A stretch of 51,424 nt of DNA, from positions 1 through 51,424 of the forward strand of contig CALAOT010000058.1 in NCBI GenBank assembly GCA_937889545.1. Reading direction: 5' to 3'. The stretch's first letter is position 1. Each line of letters opens with the position of its first letter. A program made the position numbers and the translations under genes. This stretch comes from an uncultured Opitutaceae bacterium (GTDB lineage Bacteria; Verrucomicrobiota; Verrucomicrobiia; Opitutales; Opitutaceae). Of this stretch, positions 16,498 to 26,601 are shown one piece after another. The notes beneath the pieces are model-generated. The model ran no database searches, was not told the DNA's origin, and worked only from the letters and a program-made list of their open reading frames with translations.

Positions 16498-18567
16498 ATG
16501 GCTCGTTTTCGGAACGTGTTTCAAGGGGTTCGCGACCGCTGTTTTTCATTTTTCGCGGCTGCGATCTTCGTTGGTGGAGGGATTGCCGGATCACCGGCCC
16601 ACGCGCAGACATTACCCGGAGTGACGTGGACGACCTCAACCCACAAGCCGACGACGGGAGCCAACCCCCGATCCATTGTGGTGGGGGATTTTAACGGTGA
16701 CGGCATTGCCGATATCGTGGTGGGACAAGCAGGTTCCATCGGCGTTTTTCTAGGCAACGGTGATGGCACCTTCAAGCCCGCCGATGCCGCCAATGACGGC
16801 ATGACTTTCCAAGCCCCCCTGAGCGGCACGATAGCGATTGCCGCAGCTGCGTTCCAAAGTGGCAAGCCCGATGGAATCATCGTTGTGAGCAACACATACA
16901 ACGCCATCATCTTCAGCAACGGAACGGGCGGTGAAATGGCACCCAGTCCCTTTTCCCTGACCACGTCCACTACTTCAGTGGCCACCGGCGCTTTGACTGG
17001 GAGCGGGAATAAGGACTTCGTCGTCGCCGGCCTCATCCCCAACACTCAAGATCCCGTGATCGCCATCTACCTAAACGCGGGGAATGGCGCGTTCGGGACA
17101 CCGACGCTCATCCCCACTGCCGCCACTTCTCCTGAATTCCTGGCGGTGGGGGACTTCGTCGGAAACGGCCATTTGGATTTGGCCGTGACTGACGGCAACG
17201 CAGTGGATGTATTTCTGGGCGACGGATCAGGAAACTTTTCCCAAGGGGTGGGAGCGGCCGTTGGCAGTGGTCCCGTCAGCATCGCGGTGGCTGATTTCAA
17301 TGGGGACGGCAAACAGGACCTGGCCGTTTTGAACCAAGCCGACGGAACGGTATCGGTGCTGTTGAGCATCGGGAATATTGGGCAGTTTACTGCGGCACCG
17401 ACCGTGAAAGTGGGCAATAATCCCTCCAGTATCGTGGTGGGGGACTTCAACAAAGACGGAAAGGCGGACCTGGCCGTGACCAACCAAGCCGACAATACGG
17501 TAACGGTGCTGCTGGGCAACGGAGACGGAACGTTTGCGGCACCCATGACCTTGCCAGTGGGCACGGCTCCCACATCCTTGGCGGTTGGCAAATTCAACGG
17601 AAACGGCGACGTCGACCTGGCCGTGGTAAACAGTGGCGACAATACCGTGACAATCCTGTTGTCGCAGGTGACGGGGACGCCGACGCCAACTCCGACGCCC
17701 ACGCCGACGCCCTCTGGAGGCGGTGGGGGAGGCGGGGGCGGAAACGGAACCGCACGTCTCATCAATATCTCCACCCGCGCGGAGGTCGGGACCGGAGGCA
17801 ACATCCTGATCCCTGGATTGGTGATCGGCGGAAGCGGAACGGAGACGCTCCTCATCCGTGCCGATGGCCCTGCGCTGACGCAGTTTGGCGTCGGTGGAGC
17901 CCTGGCCCAGCCGAGCCTGAGCGTGTTTAACAACGCAGGTACCGTGATCGCCTCAAACACGGGCTGGGGAACCAATGCCAACCCAGCCCAGATCGCGAGC
18001 ACGACCGCCTCTGTCGGAGCCTTTGCGCTACAAACGGGCAGCGCGGATTGCGCATTGATCGCCAGCCTGCCCGCGGGTGCCTACACGGTCCAGGTCTCGG
18101 GCGTAGGCGCTACCACCGGGGTTGCCCTTGCCGAAGTCTACGAGGTGTCGGCAAGCGGCACCCGCCTTATCAACATCTCCACCCGTGCCCAGGTAGGGAC
18201 AGGAGCCAATATCCTCATTCCCGGCTTCGTGATTTCAGGCTCCGGCAACGAGCAGTTGCTCGTGCGCGCCGACGGGCCCGCCCTGACGCAATTCGGCGTC
18301 AGCGGGGCATTGGCGCAGCCGAGCCTGAGCGTGTTCAACAACGCGGGGACGGTGATCGCCTCCAACACGGTCTGGGGAACGAATGCCAACCCAGCCCTGA
18401 TCACGAGCACGGCAGCCTCCGTCGGCGCTTTTGCGCTGACTCCAGGAAGCGCTGACAGCGCCCAGATTGTGAACCTCACGTCGGGCGCCTACACGATGCA
18501 GATTACTGGGGTGGGCAACACGACCGGCGTCAGTTTGGCGGAGGTTTACGAGGTTCCAGTGCAATGA
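16498..18567 (+). CDS. Secreted FG-GAP/VCBS propeller protein with paired Opitutus-type C-terminal repeats
   Basis: Start chosen at the ATG 16498 (689 residues) because it gives a compact signal peptide ending SPAHAQ; earlier in-frame ATGs exist at 16420 and 16465. Residues about 50-390 hold FG-GAP-type repeats with Ca-binding DFNGDGxxDxxV motifs (DFNGDGIADIVVG, DFNGDGKQDLAVL, DFNKDGKADLAVT). A low-complexity linker of Thr-Pro repeats and a Gly run follows. Two 136-residue repeats then close the protein, each starting RLINISTRA and ending AEVYEV; their DNA is strongly alike (period 408 bp, starting 17755 and 18163). It is probably cell-surface or secreted; the ligand is unknown. It is the cargo between att unit E and the intact tRNA. 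Confidence 0.8.
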   Translation: MARFRNVFQGVRDRCFSFFAAAIFVGGGIAGSPAHAQTLPGVTWTTSTHKPTTGANPRSIVVGDFNGDGIADIVVGQAGSIGVFLGNGDGTFKPADAANDGMTFQAPLSGTIAIAAAAFQSGKPDGIIVVSNTYNAIIFSNGTGGEMAPSPFSLTTSTTSVATGALTGSGNKDFVVAGLIPNTQDPVIAIYLNAGNGAFGTPTLIPTAATSPEFLAVGDFVGNGHLDLAVTDGNAVDVFLGDGSGNFSQGVGAAVGSGPVSIAVADFNGDGKQDLAVLNQADGTVSVLLSIGNIGQFTAAPTVKVGNNPSSIVVGDFNKDGKADLAVTNQADNTVTVLLGNGDGTFAAPMTLPVGTAPTSLAVGKFNGNGDVDLAVVNSGDNTVTILLSQVTGTPTPTPTPTPTPSGGGGGGGGGNGTARLINISTRAEVGTGGNILIPGLVIGGSGTETLLIRADGPALTQFGVGGALAQPSLSVFNNAGTVIASNTGWGTNANPAQIASTTASVGAFALQTGSADCALIASLPAGAYTVQVSGVGATTGVALAEVYEVSASGTRLINISTRAQVGTGANILIPGFVISGSGNEQLLVRADGPALTQFGVSGALAQPSLSVFNNAGTVIASNTVWGTNANPALITSTAASVGAFALTPGSADSAQIVNLTSGAYTMQITGVGNTTGVSLAEVYEVPVQ

Positions 18568-18678
18568 GGAACGGGTTCGGCGTCTGGTTCGCTGCATTTG
18601 AAGAAACAGATCCAGATTTCGGCCAAACAGAGATCCGCGAGCTTTTGATCCTTGGTATCCGGCAATCGGCGAAATCGC

Positions 18679-18708
18679 TTGTCACTCAATCTAATGGGAG
18701 CGTAATAC
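18679..18708 (+). promoter_or_regulatory. tRNA-Phe promoter
   Basis: TTGTCA (18679-18684) and TAATAC (18703-18708) with an 18-bp spacer lie about 20 bp before the tRNA. The same arrangement is repeated before truncated units A and D, and in degraded form before B, which supports it as a real promoter. Confidence 0.65.
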
Positions 18709-18727
18709 CCGCCACCCATCTTCGCTT

Positions 18728-18803
<76 letters not shown>

Positions 18804-18878
18804 CTTTCAAAACGACCCGATTGCAACACTTGTGGGTTCTTTGGCCCTTGATCTGGACCGGGTGCCTTGGAACGAACG

Positions 18879-20750
18879 CTAGGGTAGATTCGCCCGAATC
18901 TGGGCAAGAAGTTGCCGGGCCATCTCATTCTCGGGCTTGATTCGCAAGAACGCCTCGAGTTGCTCCGCCGCTTCATTTTCGCGGCCAGGGATGCGGAGCA
19001 GCGCTCCGGCGAGGTTAAAGTGGAAATCGGCGTAACCCGGCATCAACCGGATCGCTTCCTTATATTCGGTGATCGCGTCATCCATTAGGTCGGCCTTCCT
19101 CAAGGCGTTCGCGAGGTTGTTGTGCGCCTCGGCAAGATCGGGATTGATGCGCAGTGTTTCCTTGAACTCAGCGACCGCGTCGTTCAACCGCCCCGGCGTA
19201 TTGTGCCAGACGATCCCCAGGTTGTTGTGCGCGGCGGCAAAATTCGGCTGAAGGCGCAAGGCCTCCTGAAGATGGGCGATCGCCTCATTCGACCGGCCGG
19301 GCATTCTCGAAAGTATGGCGCCCAAATTGCTATGCGCCCCGGCGTAATCCCCCTTCTGGCGAAGGGCCTCCTCATATTGGGAAATCGCCTTTTCTGGATC
19401 CCCGCGATGTTCATAGATCATGCCCAGATTGTTATGGGCCAGCCAGGCGCCGGGATTTTCTGCGATGGTGCTTTGCCACAGCGCCTCCGTATCATGGTAT
19501 TTCGGGCACTCCCGGGCGGTGAGCGCGGCGAGCACCGACAGGAGCAAACCGCAAAGGAGCGGCGCCAGGACGGACCGCCCCTTCCATGGGAAGCCGAGAG
19601 AGGTCGTAATCGCGGCGGCCGCCAGGGCCAGCGGCCCGATACTGGCGAGATATTGGAAGTGGTCGCCGACAAAGGAATAGCGCCAGAAATACGTGTCAAC
19701 CAGACCCAGCACCGGGAGCAGCGCCACCAGGAAGTAGGCAAACGAGAAGAATACGGGCCTTATCCTCCCTTCGCGATTCCACCAGAGGATGAGGAGCGCG
19801 AGGCACGCCGCCGCCGAGGGAAGATAGGTTGCCGCATGCGTCCAGTCGACGTGCCAGCGCGGGTAGATGAAGATGAGGGGATTGGGCCAGATCAGCTTGC
19901 CGAGGTAGAACCAGACCACGTTGCCGGCGGCTGCAATGCGCTCGGGGAGGGCCCGAGACAATTCCGGATCGTTTGCGCCCTCAAGGCGCTGCGTCCACAG
20001 CGTCAGGACGCCCGAGGCAAGGGACATCGCGAAGACCGGCAAAAGCGCTATCAATGTGCGCCACCGCCAACGCCCGCTGATCCACCACGCGCACAGGAGA
20101 AGCGCGACGGGGAGGACGACGGTCGAGGACTTGCTGGCCATGGCCATCGCGGCGCTGGCGAGCGCCAGCGCGTAGTCCCGCGCCCGGGAGTCCCGGGCTG
20201 CGCCCCCCTCCGCCGCAAGCCATCGGACAAAGAAGAGGGCCGACAGCAGGTAGAACAGGCACGACTGGGTGTTCTTCAGCTCGGTGATCCACGCCACCGT
20301 CTCCGCCTGCACGGGGTGGAGCGCCCAGAGCGCGGCGCCCAGCCAGGCACCGCGGACGCGCAGGCTCTTCAGGACCCGCCAGAGAAGCACCGCGCAGGCC
20401 CCGTGCATGAAGACGTTGACGACATGGTACGGAAGCGGGTTAAGGCCCCACAGTGCGTGCTCCATCCAGAAAGTGGTCAGCGTAAGGGGGCATATTCGCG
20501 CCGCACGGCTGGTCCAGATGTCCATCAATCCCAGCGGGCCGACTATCACGGGATTGGCGGTCAGGTGCCTGTCGTCATCCCACATGAATCCCGCGTGCCG
20601 CACGCGCTCGTATGCTATGAGCGTCATGACCAGCAACGCCAGGCCGGGAAGCCAGTCCCTGCGCCAGGATGGGGCGAGTTGAAAAGCCGCGGCTGCCGGG
20701 CGCGCCGTCGCCGCGCCGCGATCAGTTTCGTTCTTTGGGCTTCGGCTCAT
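18879..20750 (-). CDS. TMTC-like GT-C membrane protein with five TPRs
   Basis: Start chosen at the ATG 20750 (MSRSPKNETD, 623 residues) with GGA upstream; an in-frame longer start at 20894 adds 48 unlikely residues. The membrane half (about residues 25-400) carries GFMWDDDRHLTANP, whose acidic cluster fits the first outer loop of GT-C enzymes, then LWALHPVQAETVAWITELKN and about ten hydrophobic segments. Five TPRs follow (AHNNLG...EALRLQP type), ending LLAQIRANLP. It is related to the pair at the window's left end but clearly diverged. Family knowledge suggests sugar transfer to exported proteins; no activity can be proved from sequence. It is the first gene to the right of the tRNA island and is transcribed toward it. 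Confidence 0.82.
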   Translation of the reverse strand: MSRSPKNETDRGAATARPAAAAFQLAPSWRRDWLPGLALLVMTLIAYERVRHAGFMWDDDRHLTANPVIVGPLGLMDIWTSRAARICPLTLTTFWMEHALWGLNPLPYHVVNVFMHGACAVLLWRVLKSLRVRGAWLGAALWALHPVQAETVAWITELKNTQSCLFYLLSALFFVRWLAAEGGAARDSRARDYALALASAAMAMASKSSTVVLPVALLLCAWWISGRWRWRTLIALLPVFAMSLASGVLTLWTQRLEGANDPELSRALPERIAAAGNVVWFYLGKLIWPNPLIFIYPRWHVDWTHAATYLPSAAACLALLILWWNREGRIRPVFFSFAYFLVALLPVLGLVDTYFWRYSFVGDHFQYLASIGPLALAAAAITTSLGFPWKGRSVLAPLLCGLLLSVLAALTARECPKYHDTEALWQSTIAENPGAWLAHNNLGMIYEHRGDPEKAISQYEEALRQKGDYAGAHSNLGAILSRMPGRSNEAIAHLQEALRLQPNFAAAHNNLGIVWHNTPGRLNDAVAEFKETLRINPDLAEAHNNLANALRKADLMDDAITEYKEAIRLMPGYADFHFNLAGALLRIPGRENEAAEQLEAFLRIKPENEMARQLLAQIRANLP

Positions 20751-20981
20751 CCGGTTTCCATCTGTTGAGACCTGCACGATATGAATTCGGACGGGCGCTG
20801 CACGCCCGATTGTCTGGAATGCGGCCGGGGATCCGGCGCGCGGTGAATTGGCGGAGCCCCCCTGTTCGGGCGCTGCCTTCAAGACTGGATTCACCGCGAT
20901 TGCAGATTCGGGGATCCCCGACTAACTTTTCGGTTGAAAGGTGAAGTGATCGGCCCGGTTTCGCTGTTATTCATAGTAGCC

Positions 20982-21449
20982 ATGCATGCCCTAAGCCGAT
21001 TCCTGCCGGCGTTGCTCATCGGGCTCCTGATCCAGACGGTCGGGGCCTCGGAATCGCCGCCCGATTCTGCGAACGCGGGATCCAAGGCCGCGGCCGCCGC
21101 CCCCGAGAGGCCCGAGGAATCACTGATGCCCTCGATGCCCGCCAGGGTCGTGATCAAGGTCATGGGCAAGCCCGATAGCGTCAAACCCGTGAAGGGGCGG
21201 GAGGGGAAGGCCGAGGTCTGGTTGTATTCCCGCCAGGTCAGCGACAGGGTCGACTACGTGCAGCTTTCCGTGCCGATCATGGGAGCCGTCCCGAGCGGGA
21301 ACGGAACCGCCCGCAGAGCGGTGACAGGCGAGAAACTGGAAACCCGGGCGGAGCATCACATCACCACGGAGGTGATCGAGCTGCTGATGTTCAACGGCGC
21401 CTTTGTCACCCAGAAGGTTTCTCGCGCGGAGTCGGTGAAGATCTATTGA
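20982..21449 (+). CDS. Secreted small protein with BamE-like motif
   Basis: Start chosen at the ATG 20982 (155 residues) because it gives a clean signal peptide (MHALSRFLPALLIGLLIQTV); the frame opens at 20934. After a Ser/Ala/Pro-rich spacer comes VIKVMGKPDSVKPVKGREGKAEVWLYSR, which has the glycine-proline turn and Trp-Tyr strand of BamE/SmpA-like domains. A conserved-looking tail ends RAESVKIY. The product is periplasmic or secreted, function unknown. It converges on the STT3-like gene with 18 bp between stops. It shares its fold signature, but no close similarity, with the two lipoproteins in the island. Confidence 0.65.
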   Translation: MHALSRFLPALLIGLLIQTVGASESPPDSANAGSKAAAAAPERPEESLMPSMPARVVIKVMGKPDSVKPVKGREGKAEVWLYSRQVSDRVDYVQLSVPIMGAVPSGNGTARRAVTGEKLETRAEHHITTEVIELLMFNGAFVTQKVSRAESVKIY

Positions 21450-21467
21450 CCCTGCGCCGGCTCGCAC

Positions 21468-23987
21468 TCAGGGCTCCAGGCGCCTGCGAAGTTCGGGCGG
21501 CAACAGATCGACTGCGAGCTCGCGCAGCCGCGGGTCCGCGATCCCCAGACCAAGCGCCTTGCTCAATTCCTGCAGGCGGTAGAGCGAGCCCGTGGGGAGC
21601 GCGCGCAGCCTTGCGTCGTCGGCGTCCGCGAGGCAGTGCGTCACCTCCACGCGGGCCAGGTCGACCTGCTGCGCCTGCGCCAGGACAACCGCGAGGCCGA
21701 CCCGCCGGTCCCACGGCAGGGTCCGGTCCGCTCCGCCGGAAAGGCGGTGCAGCAGCAGATCGACCGTCTGGGCGAAGGCGCCCTTGTCTCCCCGCGCGAT
21801 CTCGACCTGCGCCCGGCCGACGAGGGCGTCGAGATCCGCCGGAAAGCGCCGCAGCGCCGCACCCGCCGAGGCTGCGAGTTCCGTCTGGTCCATTTCGGCG
21901 AAATACTCCGCGAGGCGGCTCTGCGCCGTTGCGTCGTCCTGGTCCTCGACCACTTCGAAGACCGCCGCCTGCTCTTCGAACCCGCCGATCCTGATGATCG
22001 GATAGGCCACCGGCCGCAGCCAGGGCGGCAGCTCCCAGCGCTGGAGCCGGCCCATGAACGTGTCCTCGGGCCGCCCTTGCCCCATGCGCGCATACACGTC
22101 GAGACGGGAATCCCACGACGGGACGACGATGTGGGTCACCCCGCGCCGTTCGACCTGTTCCCTGGCCTCCTCGGGCGTCGACGCGCTGGCGATCCGGACC
22201 GCAGCCTCGATTCCGTCCCGATTCTCCCAGCCGGGGGCCGCGAGACCGCGGAGTCCGCCGAAATAATGCAGGGTGACCGTCTCGTTGAACGGCGCCAGGA
22301 CCACCGCCCTCGCTCCCGCGTGCAGCGCCAGCCACCGGGCCAGGTCCCGCTCGACCAGCCCGACAACCTCGGTCTCCCTGAGCGGGGCCCCGGCCACGCT
22401 GACCGCCCGCCGAAGGACCTGGATACCGGGCACCAGAACCAGCGCCATGAAACAGGCCAACGCCAGGCGGCCCGGCAGGCGATCGATCGCCCTGGGCATC
22501 GAGGCCGCCGCCGCGGTGAGCAGCGCGAGCAGGAGCGCGTCCGCCCCGCTCCACCAGGTGAGCTCGCGGCACGCAAACCCGAGCGCGACCACTACCGGGC
22601 CCAGCGCGATGGCGATCGAGGCGCGGGCGCCGGGGCCGGTCCCGCGGCGCACGAGCAGCCAGATCGCCGGCCAGATGAGGAGCATCGGCAGGAGCGTCGC
22701 CAAGAGCATCGCGGACAAGCCATCGCGGGCGACCCACGATGGGAGGTCGGTGGCGGCCGGGCTGTCCTGCAGCCTTGCGAGACGCAGCGAGGGCAGGTCC
22801 AGAGCCATGAAACCCGGGTCGTGGGCCCGCCACATGGCGACCGGCACCGCCGCCATGGCAAGCAGGGCGAGCGCGCCAACGGCGTTGTCGCGGAGGCTCC
22901 GCTCGGGCTTCCTCCGCTTGTGCCATGCCGCCGCAATGGCGTCGGCGGCAAGCACTCCGCCGGCGGGATTGGGAGGGCCGGTTTCGGGCTTCCTCTGCCG
23001 GATCCAGGCTCCCGTCTGCGCCAGCAGTTCCCCAGCCCCCAGCCACGCGAGCCCATAAAGGGGGTGGACGGCCTGGAGCTGAAGCGACCCCATGTGCGCC
23101 GGAGAATATTCGGCCAGGTAGGCCCCGAGGCTGGCCGCGGCGCCCCCGAGCGCCCACGCGCGCCAAGGGGCGATCCCGGGCGCTTCGGCCGGTGCATTTG
23201 CCCTGTCGCCCCGAGCGGCCTCCTCAGCCATCAATGCGCCCAGCGCTATTCCGATAAGGACGGGGATCTGGTGGGGCACGCTGATCCACAATCCAATGCC
23301 GCCCGCAAAGCCTGCCAGGAAGAACCACCGGCGCGCGCGCCGGCTGGCGCCCGACCCGTCCGAATGGGCCGCGCCGATCCCTGCCAGCAGCGGAAGCACG
23401 CTCCAGACGGAGCATGCCTGCGCCAAACCGTGGTCGGCGGGCGCCCCCGGAAGGAACTCCGAGGCGAGCGGGAACAGGGCCACCAGCCCGATTGAGAAGA
23501 CCGCGGCCGGAAAGCAGCCAAACTGCCACGCGACAAAAACCGCGGTGCCCACGAGCAGCAGCATGTGCAGCAGCGGGTCCGCGAAGAGCGCTGCCCGCTC
23601 CAATGACTTGCCGAGCGGGCGGCCGGACACCTCGTTGTCGGCCCAGGCGAAAAGCCCCAGCCACCACCTGTAGGGTGAGGCCGCATGCACATCGCGGCCG
23701 AGCGGCGCGTTCTCGTAGTCCACGTGGCGCACCCGCCATTCGCCGCGCTCGAACATGTGCCTGGCCTGGTCGAGCCATTCATAGCTTTCGCTGTCGTTGC
23801 CCGGCACGATCTGCCGGGGCTGCCATCCGGCGTCCCCGGCGGGCGCCTCCGCCACGGACCACCCGGAGGTCTCCGTCACGTGAACAACCCGCTGGATCCG
23901 GCGCATGTTTATCCAGATCAGGAACCCGAACGCACAGAGCGGTATTGCCAGCCACGCGCGGGATGAGAGCCGGGATGGGGTGCTCAC
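21468..23987 (-). CDS. STT3-like GT-C membrane protein, copy 1
   Basis: The start is set at a GTG (23987), giving MSTPSRLSSRAW, which lines up with MSNTKRIPRRAW of the paralogue at 39995; the frame stays open further upstream but would invade the divergent gene. The product is 839 residues. After one helix comes a periplasmic segment with ESYEWLDQARHMFERGEW and VDYENAPLGRD, then SPYRWWLGLFAW, the layout seen in STT3-like oligosaccharyl transferases. EFLPGAPADHGLAQA fits the second conserved outer-loop motif. About a dozen hydrophobic segments follow, then a soluble part (about 570-839) ending in helical, TPR-like sequence. GT-C enzymes transfer lipid-linked sugars at the outer face of the inner membrane. 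It is divergent from the propeller gene at 24156. Confidence 0.78.
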   Translation of the reverse strand: MSTPSRLSSRAWLAIPLCAFGFLIWINMRRIQRVVHVTETSGWSVAEAPAGDAGWQPRQIVPGNDSESYEWLDQARHMFERGEWRVRHVDYENAPLGRDVHAASPYRWWLGLFAWADNEVSGRPLGKSLERAALFADPLLHMLLLVGTAVFVAWQFGCFPAAVFSIGLVALFPLASEFLPGAPADHGLAQACSVWSVLPLLAGIGAAHSDGSGASRRARRWFFLAGFAGGIGLWISVPHQIPVLIGIALGALMAEEAARGDRANAPAEAPGIAPWRAWALGGAAASLGAYLAEYSPAHMGSLQLQAVHPLYGLAWLGAGELLAQTGAWIRQRKPETGPPNPAGGVLAADAIAAAWHKRRKPERSLRDNAVGALALLAMAAVPVAMWRAHDPGFMALDLPSLRLARLQDSPAATDLPSWVARDGLSAMLLATLLPMLLIWPAIWLLVRRGTGPGARASIAIALGPVVVALGFACRELTWWSGADALLLALLTAAAASMPRAIDRLPGRLALACFMALVLVPGIQVLRRAVSVAGAPLRETEVVGLVERDLARWLALHAGARAVVLAPFNETVTLHYFGGLRGLAAPGWENRDGIEAAVRIASASTPEEAREQVERRGVTHIVVPSWDSRLDVYARMGQGRPEDTFMGRLQRWELPPWLRPVAYPIIRIGGFEEQAAVFEVVEDQDDATAQSRLAEYFAEMDQTELAASAGAALRRFPADLDALVGRAQVEIARGDKGAFAQTVDLLLHRLSGGADRTLPWDRRVGLAVVLAQAQQVDLARVEVTHCLADADDARLRALPTGSLYRLQELSKALGLGIADPRLRELAVDLLPPELRRRLEP

Positions 23988-24155
23988 TGGAGTCGCTGCA
24001 TTTGCCGCAATTCTCGGAATCACGCACGCAATCGCACAAAGAAGGTCGGGGCAAGCAAAGTTCGGGCGCGCGGTGCCGGGCGGAACCGCGCGTCCGGCAA
24101 GACGCGCAGATAGTTGTTTATTCGCCGCGGTCGACCGCCCAAGATCCACTTTGCG

Positions 24156-26564
24156 ATGGCGAAAACCGCCGGTTCCGTTCCATTCTCAAGGATGCCCCAA
24201 AAAGATGGCGCGTCGGCCCCCGGGCCGGTCCCCAACGGACCGGCAAGGCAAGCCGCGGCGGGCCTGCGGGACATCATCGACCGCCGCTCGTTCCTGAGGT
24301 CGGCATTCGGGGGATCGCTCGGGTTGGCCGCGTCGCTCGCGTGGCCCGTGAGGCTGACGGCCGGCTTGGGCTCCGGCGGATCGGGCCCGGCCGCGGCCAA
24401 GGCCGCAGGGTCCGCCCAGCCGGAGAGCAACCGAAAGATGGCCGCGCTCCTCGAGAAGATCACGCGCGAGGCGGATCCCCTGAAGAATCCCTTCCGGAAC
24501 AAGGAGCAGGCTGCGATCCTGAGTGCGCTCAAGGAGCGGACCTCCGATCCCCGGCAGCTCTTCCAGCTCAGGATCAAGCTCGCGTGGCAGTTCCTGGACG
24601 CCGGCGACACGAACGGGGCCCTCAAGGAGTACGACGCGATCCAGCAGTACATGGAGGACAACGGGGTTCCCCAGGAGGAGCGCAAGGAGGTGGAGTGGCT
24701 GACATTCAAGGCGGTGTGCTACCTGCGGATGGGAGAGAACGAGAACTGCCTCGCCAACACCAACGCCGACTCGTGCCTCTTCCCGGTCCGCGGCAAGGGG
24801 GTGCACACGGTGCAGCGCGGCTCGCGGGGCGCCGTCGCGGTCCTGACCGAGCTGCTCGACAAGTACCCGGGGTGCCTGCGCGCGCGCTGGCTCCTGAACA
24901 TCGCCTACATGACCCTTGGCGAATACCCCGACAAGGTCCCGTCCAAATGGGTTCTCGATCCCAAGCTCTTCGAGTCGGACTACGACATCAAGCGCTTCCC
25001 CGACATCGCGCCCGCGGTGGGGCTCGACGTCCACGGCCTCTCGGGGGGCGTCGTCCTGGAGGACTTCGACAACGACGGGTTCCTCGACGTGATGGTCTCG
25101 GCGTGGGGTCTCAATGACCAGCTGCGGCTGTTCCACAACAACGGGGACGGGACGTTCACCGAGCGCACCGAGGAGGCCGGCCTCCTCGGCCTCACGGGCG
25201 GGCTCAACATGGTCCACTGCGACTACAACAACGACGGGTTCATGGATGTGATGGTGCTTCGGGGCGCATGGATGTCGACCGAGGGCCATTATCCGTTCTC
25301 GCTCTTGCGCAACAACGGCGACTTCACCTTCACCGACGTGACGGAGGAGGCGGGGCTCCTGAGGCTGCGCCCGACGCATTCGGCGGCATGGTTCGACTAC
25401 AACGGCGACGGCTGGCTCGACGTCTTCGTTATCAGTGAGACGAAGAACGGCGACCGGGTTTCCTGCGAGCTCTACCGCAACAACGGCGACGGCACGTTCA
25501 CCGAGTGCGCGGCCGAGAATGGCCTCGACTACGTGGGGTTCTTCAAGGCCGCCGCGACCGCAGATTACAACAACGACGGGCGCCCGGATCTTTTCCTCTC
25601 GCGCCTCGACGGCCCCAGGATCCTCCTGCGCAACGACGGCCCGGCCGGCCCCGACCGGTCGCCCGGCGCCCGGTGGCGGTTCACGGACGTAACCGACGAG
25701 GCGGGCATCACCGGGCCGCCGGAGTCCTTCACCTGCTGGTTCTGGGACTACAACAATGACGGGTGGCCCGACATCATGGTCACCGGCTACCTCATCCAGG
25801 ACGCGGGCGACATCGCCGCGGATTACCTTGGCCTGCCGTACGCCGGGCAGCGCCCCAAGCTCTACCGCAACAACGGCGACGGCACGTTCACCGATGTCAC
25901 CAAGGAATGCGGCCTGGACCGGCTGCTCCTCACGATGGGCGCGGGTTTCGGCGACCTGGACAACGACGGCTGGCTGGACCCCTATTTTGGCACCGGGAAC
26001 CCGGACCTGTCCACGCTCATCCCGAACCGGATGTTCCGCAACGACGGCGGCAGGCGCTTCCAGGACGTGACGACGTCCGGAGGGTTCGGCCAGCTGCAGA
26101 AGGGCCACGCGGTCGCCTTCGGCGACATCAACAACAGCGGAACGCAGGACATCTACTGCGTCATCGGCGGGGCCGTCTCGGGCGACACCTTCCAGAACCA
26201 GCTCTTCGCGAACCCGGGCCACGGGAACAACTGGCTCAAGCTCAAGCTGGAGGGAGTGAAGACAAACCGCGCCGCGTTCGGGGCCCGCATCAAGGTCGTG
26301 CTGCAGACGGACGAGGGGGAGCGGGCCATCCACCGCATCGTGGGCTCCGGGAGCAGCTTCGGGTCCACCACGGTGAGGCAGGAGATCGGGCTGGGGAAGG
26401 CCACCGTCATCAAGCGAGTCGAGGTATTCTGGCCGGTCCCGGGAATCACCCAGGTGCTCGAGGGACTGGAGATCAACCGGTTCTACCACGTGAAGGAGGG
26501 GGCCGCCGAGCCGACCAGGGTCGACCTCAAGAGCTTCAAGTGGCCGGTCGCCCTTGACGCGTAG
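24156..26564 (+). CDS. Tat-exported ASPIC/UnbV propeller protein (CRTAC1-like)
   Basis: This gives 802 residues from the ATG at 24156; ATGs at 24114 and 24192 are alternatives. A twin-arginine signal is clear: DRRSFLRSAFGGSLGLAAS. Residues about 90-270 form a helical, TPR-like domain. FG-GAP/VCBS repeats follow with Ca-binding loops (DFDNDGFLDVMV, DYNNDGFMDVMV, DYNGDGWLDVFV, DYNNDGWPDIMV, DLDNDGWLDPYF). The C-terminus is an ASPIC/UnbV domain (NNWLKLKLEGVKTNRAAFGA ... VEVFWPVPG). The protein is folded before export and acts in the periplasm or at the surface; its ligand is unknown. It is divergently arranged with the STT3-like gene, as two other propeller genes here are, but its single-propeller, Tat-dependent design sets it apart from them. 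Confidence 0.85.
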   Translation: MAKTAGSVPFSRMPQKDGASAPGPVPNGPARQAAAGLRDIIDRRSFLRSAFGGSLGLAASLAWPVRLTAGLGSGGSGPAAAKAAGSAQPESNRKMAALLEKITREADPLKNPFRNKEQAAILSALKERTSDPRQLFQLRIKLAWQFLDAGDTNGALKEYDAIQQYMEDNGVPQEERKEVEWLTFKAVCYLRMGENENCLANTNADSCLFPVRGKGVHTVQRGSRGAVAVLTELLDKYPGCLRARWLLNIAYMTLGEYPDKVPSKWVLDPKLFESDYDIKRFPDIAPAVGLDVHGLSGGVVLEDFDNDGFLDVMVSAWGLNDQLRLFHNNGDGTFTERTEEAGLLGLTGGLNMVHCDYNNDGFMDVMVLRGAWMSTEGHYPFSLLRNNGDFTFTDVTEEAGLLRLRPTHSAAWFDYNGDGWLDVFVISETKNGDRVSCELYRNNGDGTFTECAAENGLDYVGFFKAAATADYNNDGRPDLFLSRLDGPRILLRNDGPAGPDRSPGARWRFTDVTDEAGITGPPESFTCWFWDYNNDGWPDIMVTGYLIQDAGDIAADYLGLPYAGQRPKLYRNNGDGTFTDVTKECGLDRLLLTMGAGFGDLDNDGWLDPYFGTGNPDLSTLIPNRMFRNDGGRRFQDVTTSGGFGQLQKGHAVAFGDINNSGTQDIYCVIGGAVSGDTFQNQLFANPGHGNNWLKLKLEGVKTNRAAFGARIKVVLQTDEGERAIHRIVGSGSSFGSTTVRQEIGLGKATVIKRVEVFWPVPGITQVLEGLEINRFYHVKEGAAEPTRVDLKSFKWPVALDA

Positions 26565-26601
26565 GACCCGTTCTGCCGTGACGCCTCCGGGATCCACAAA
26601 C

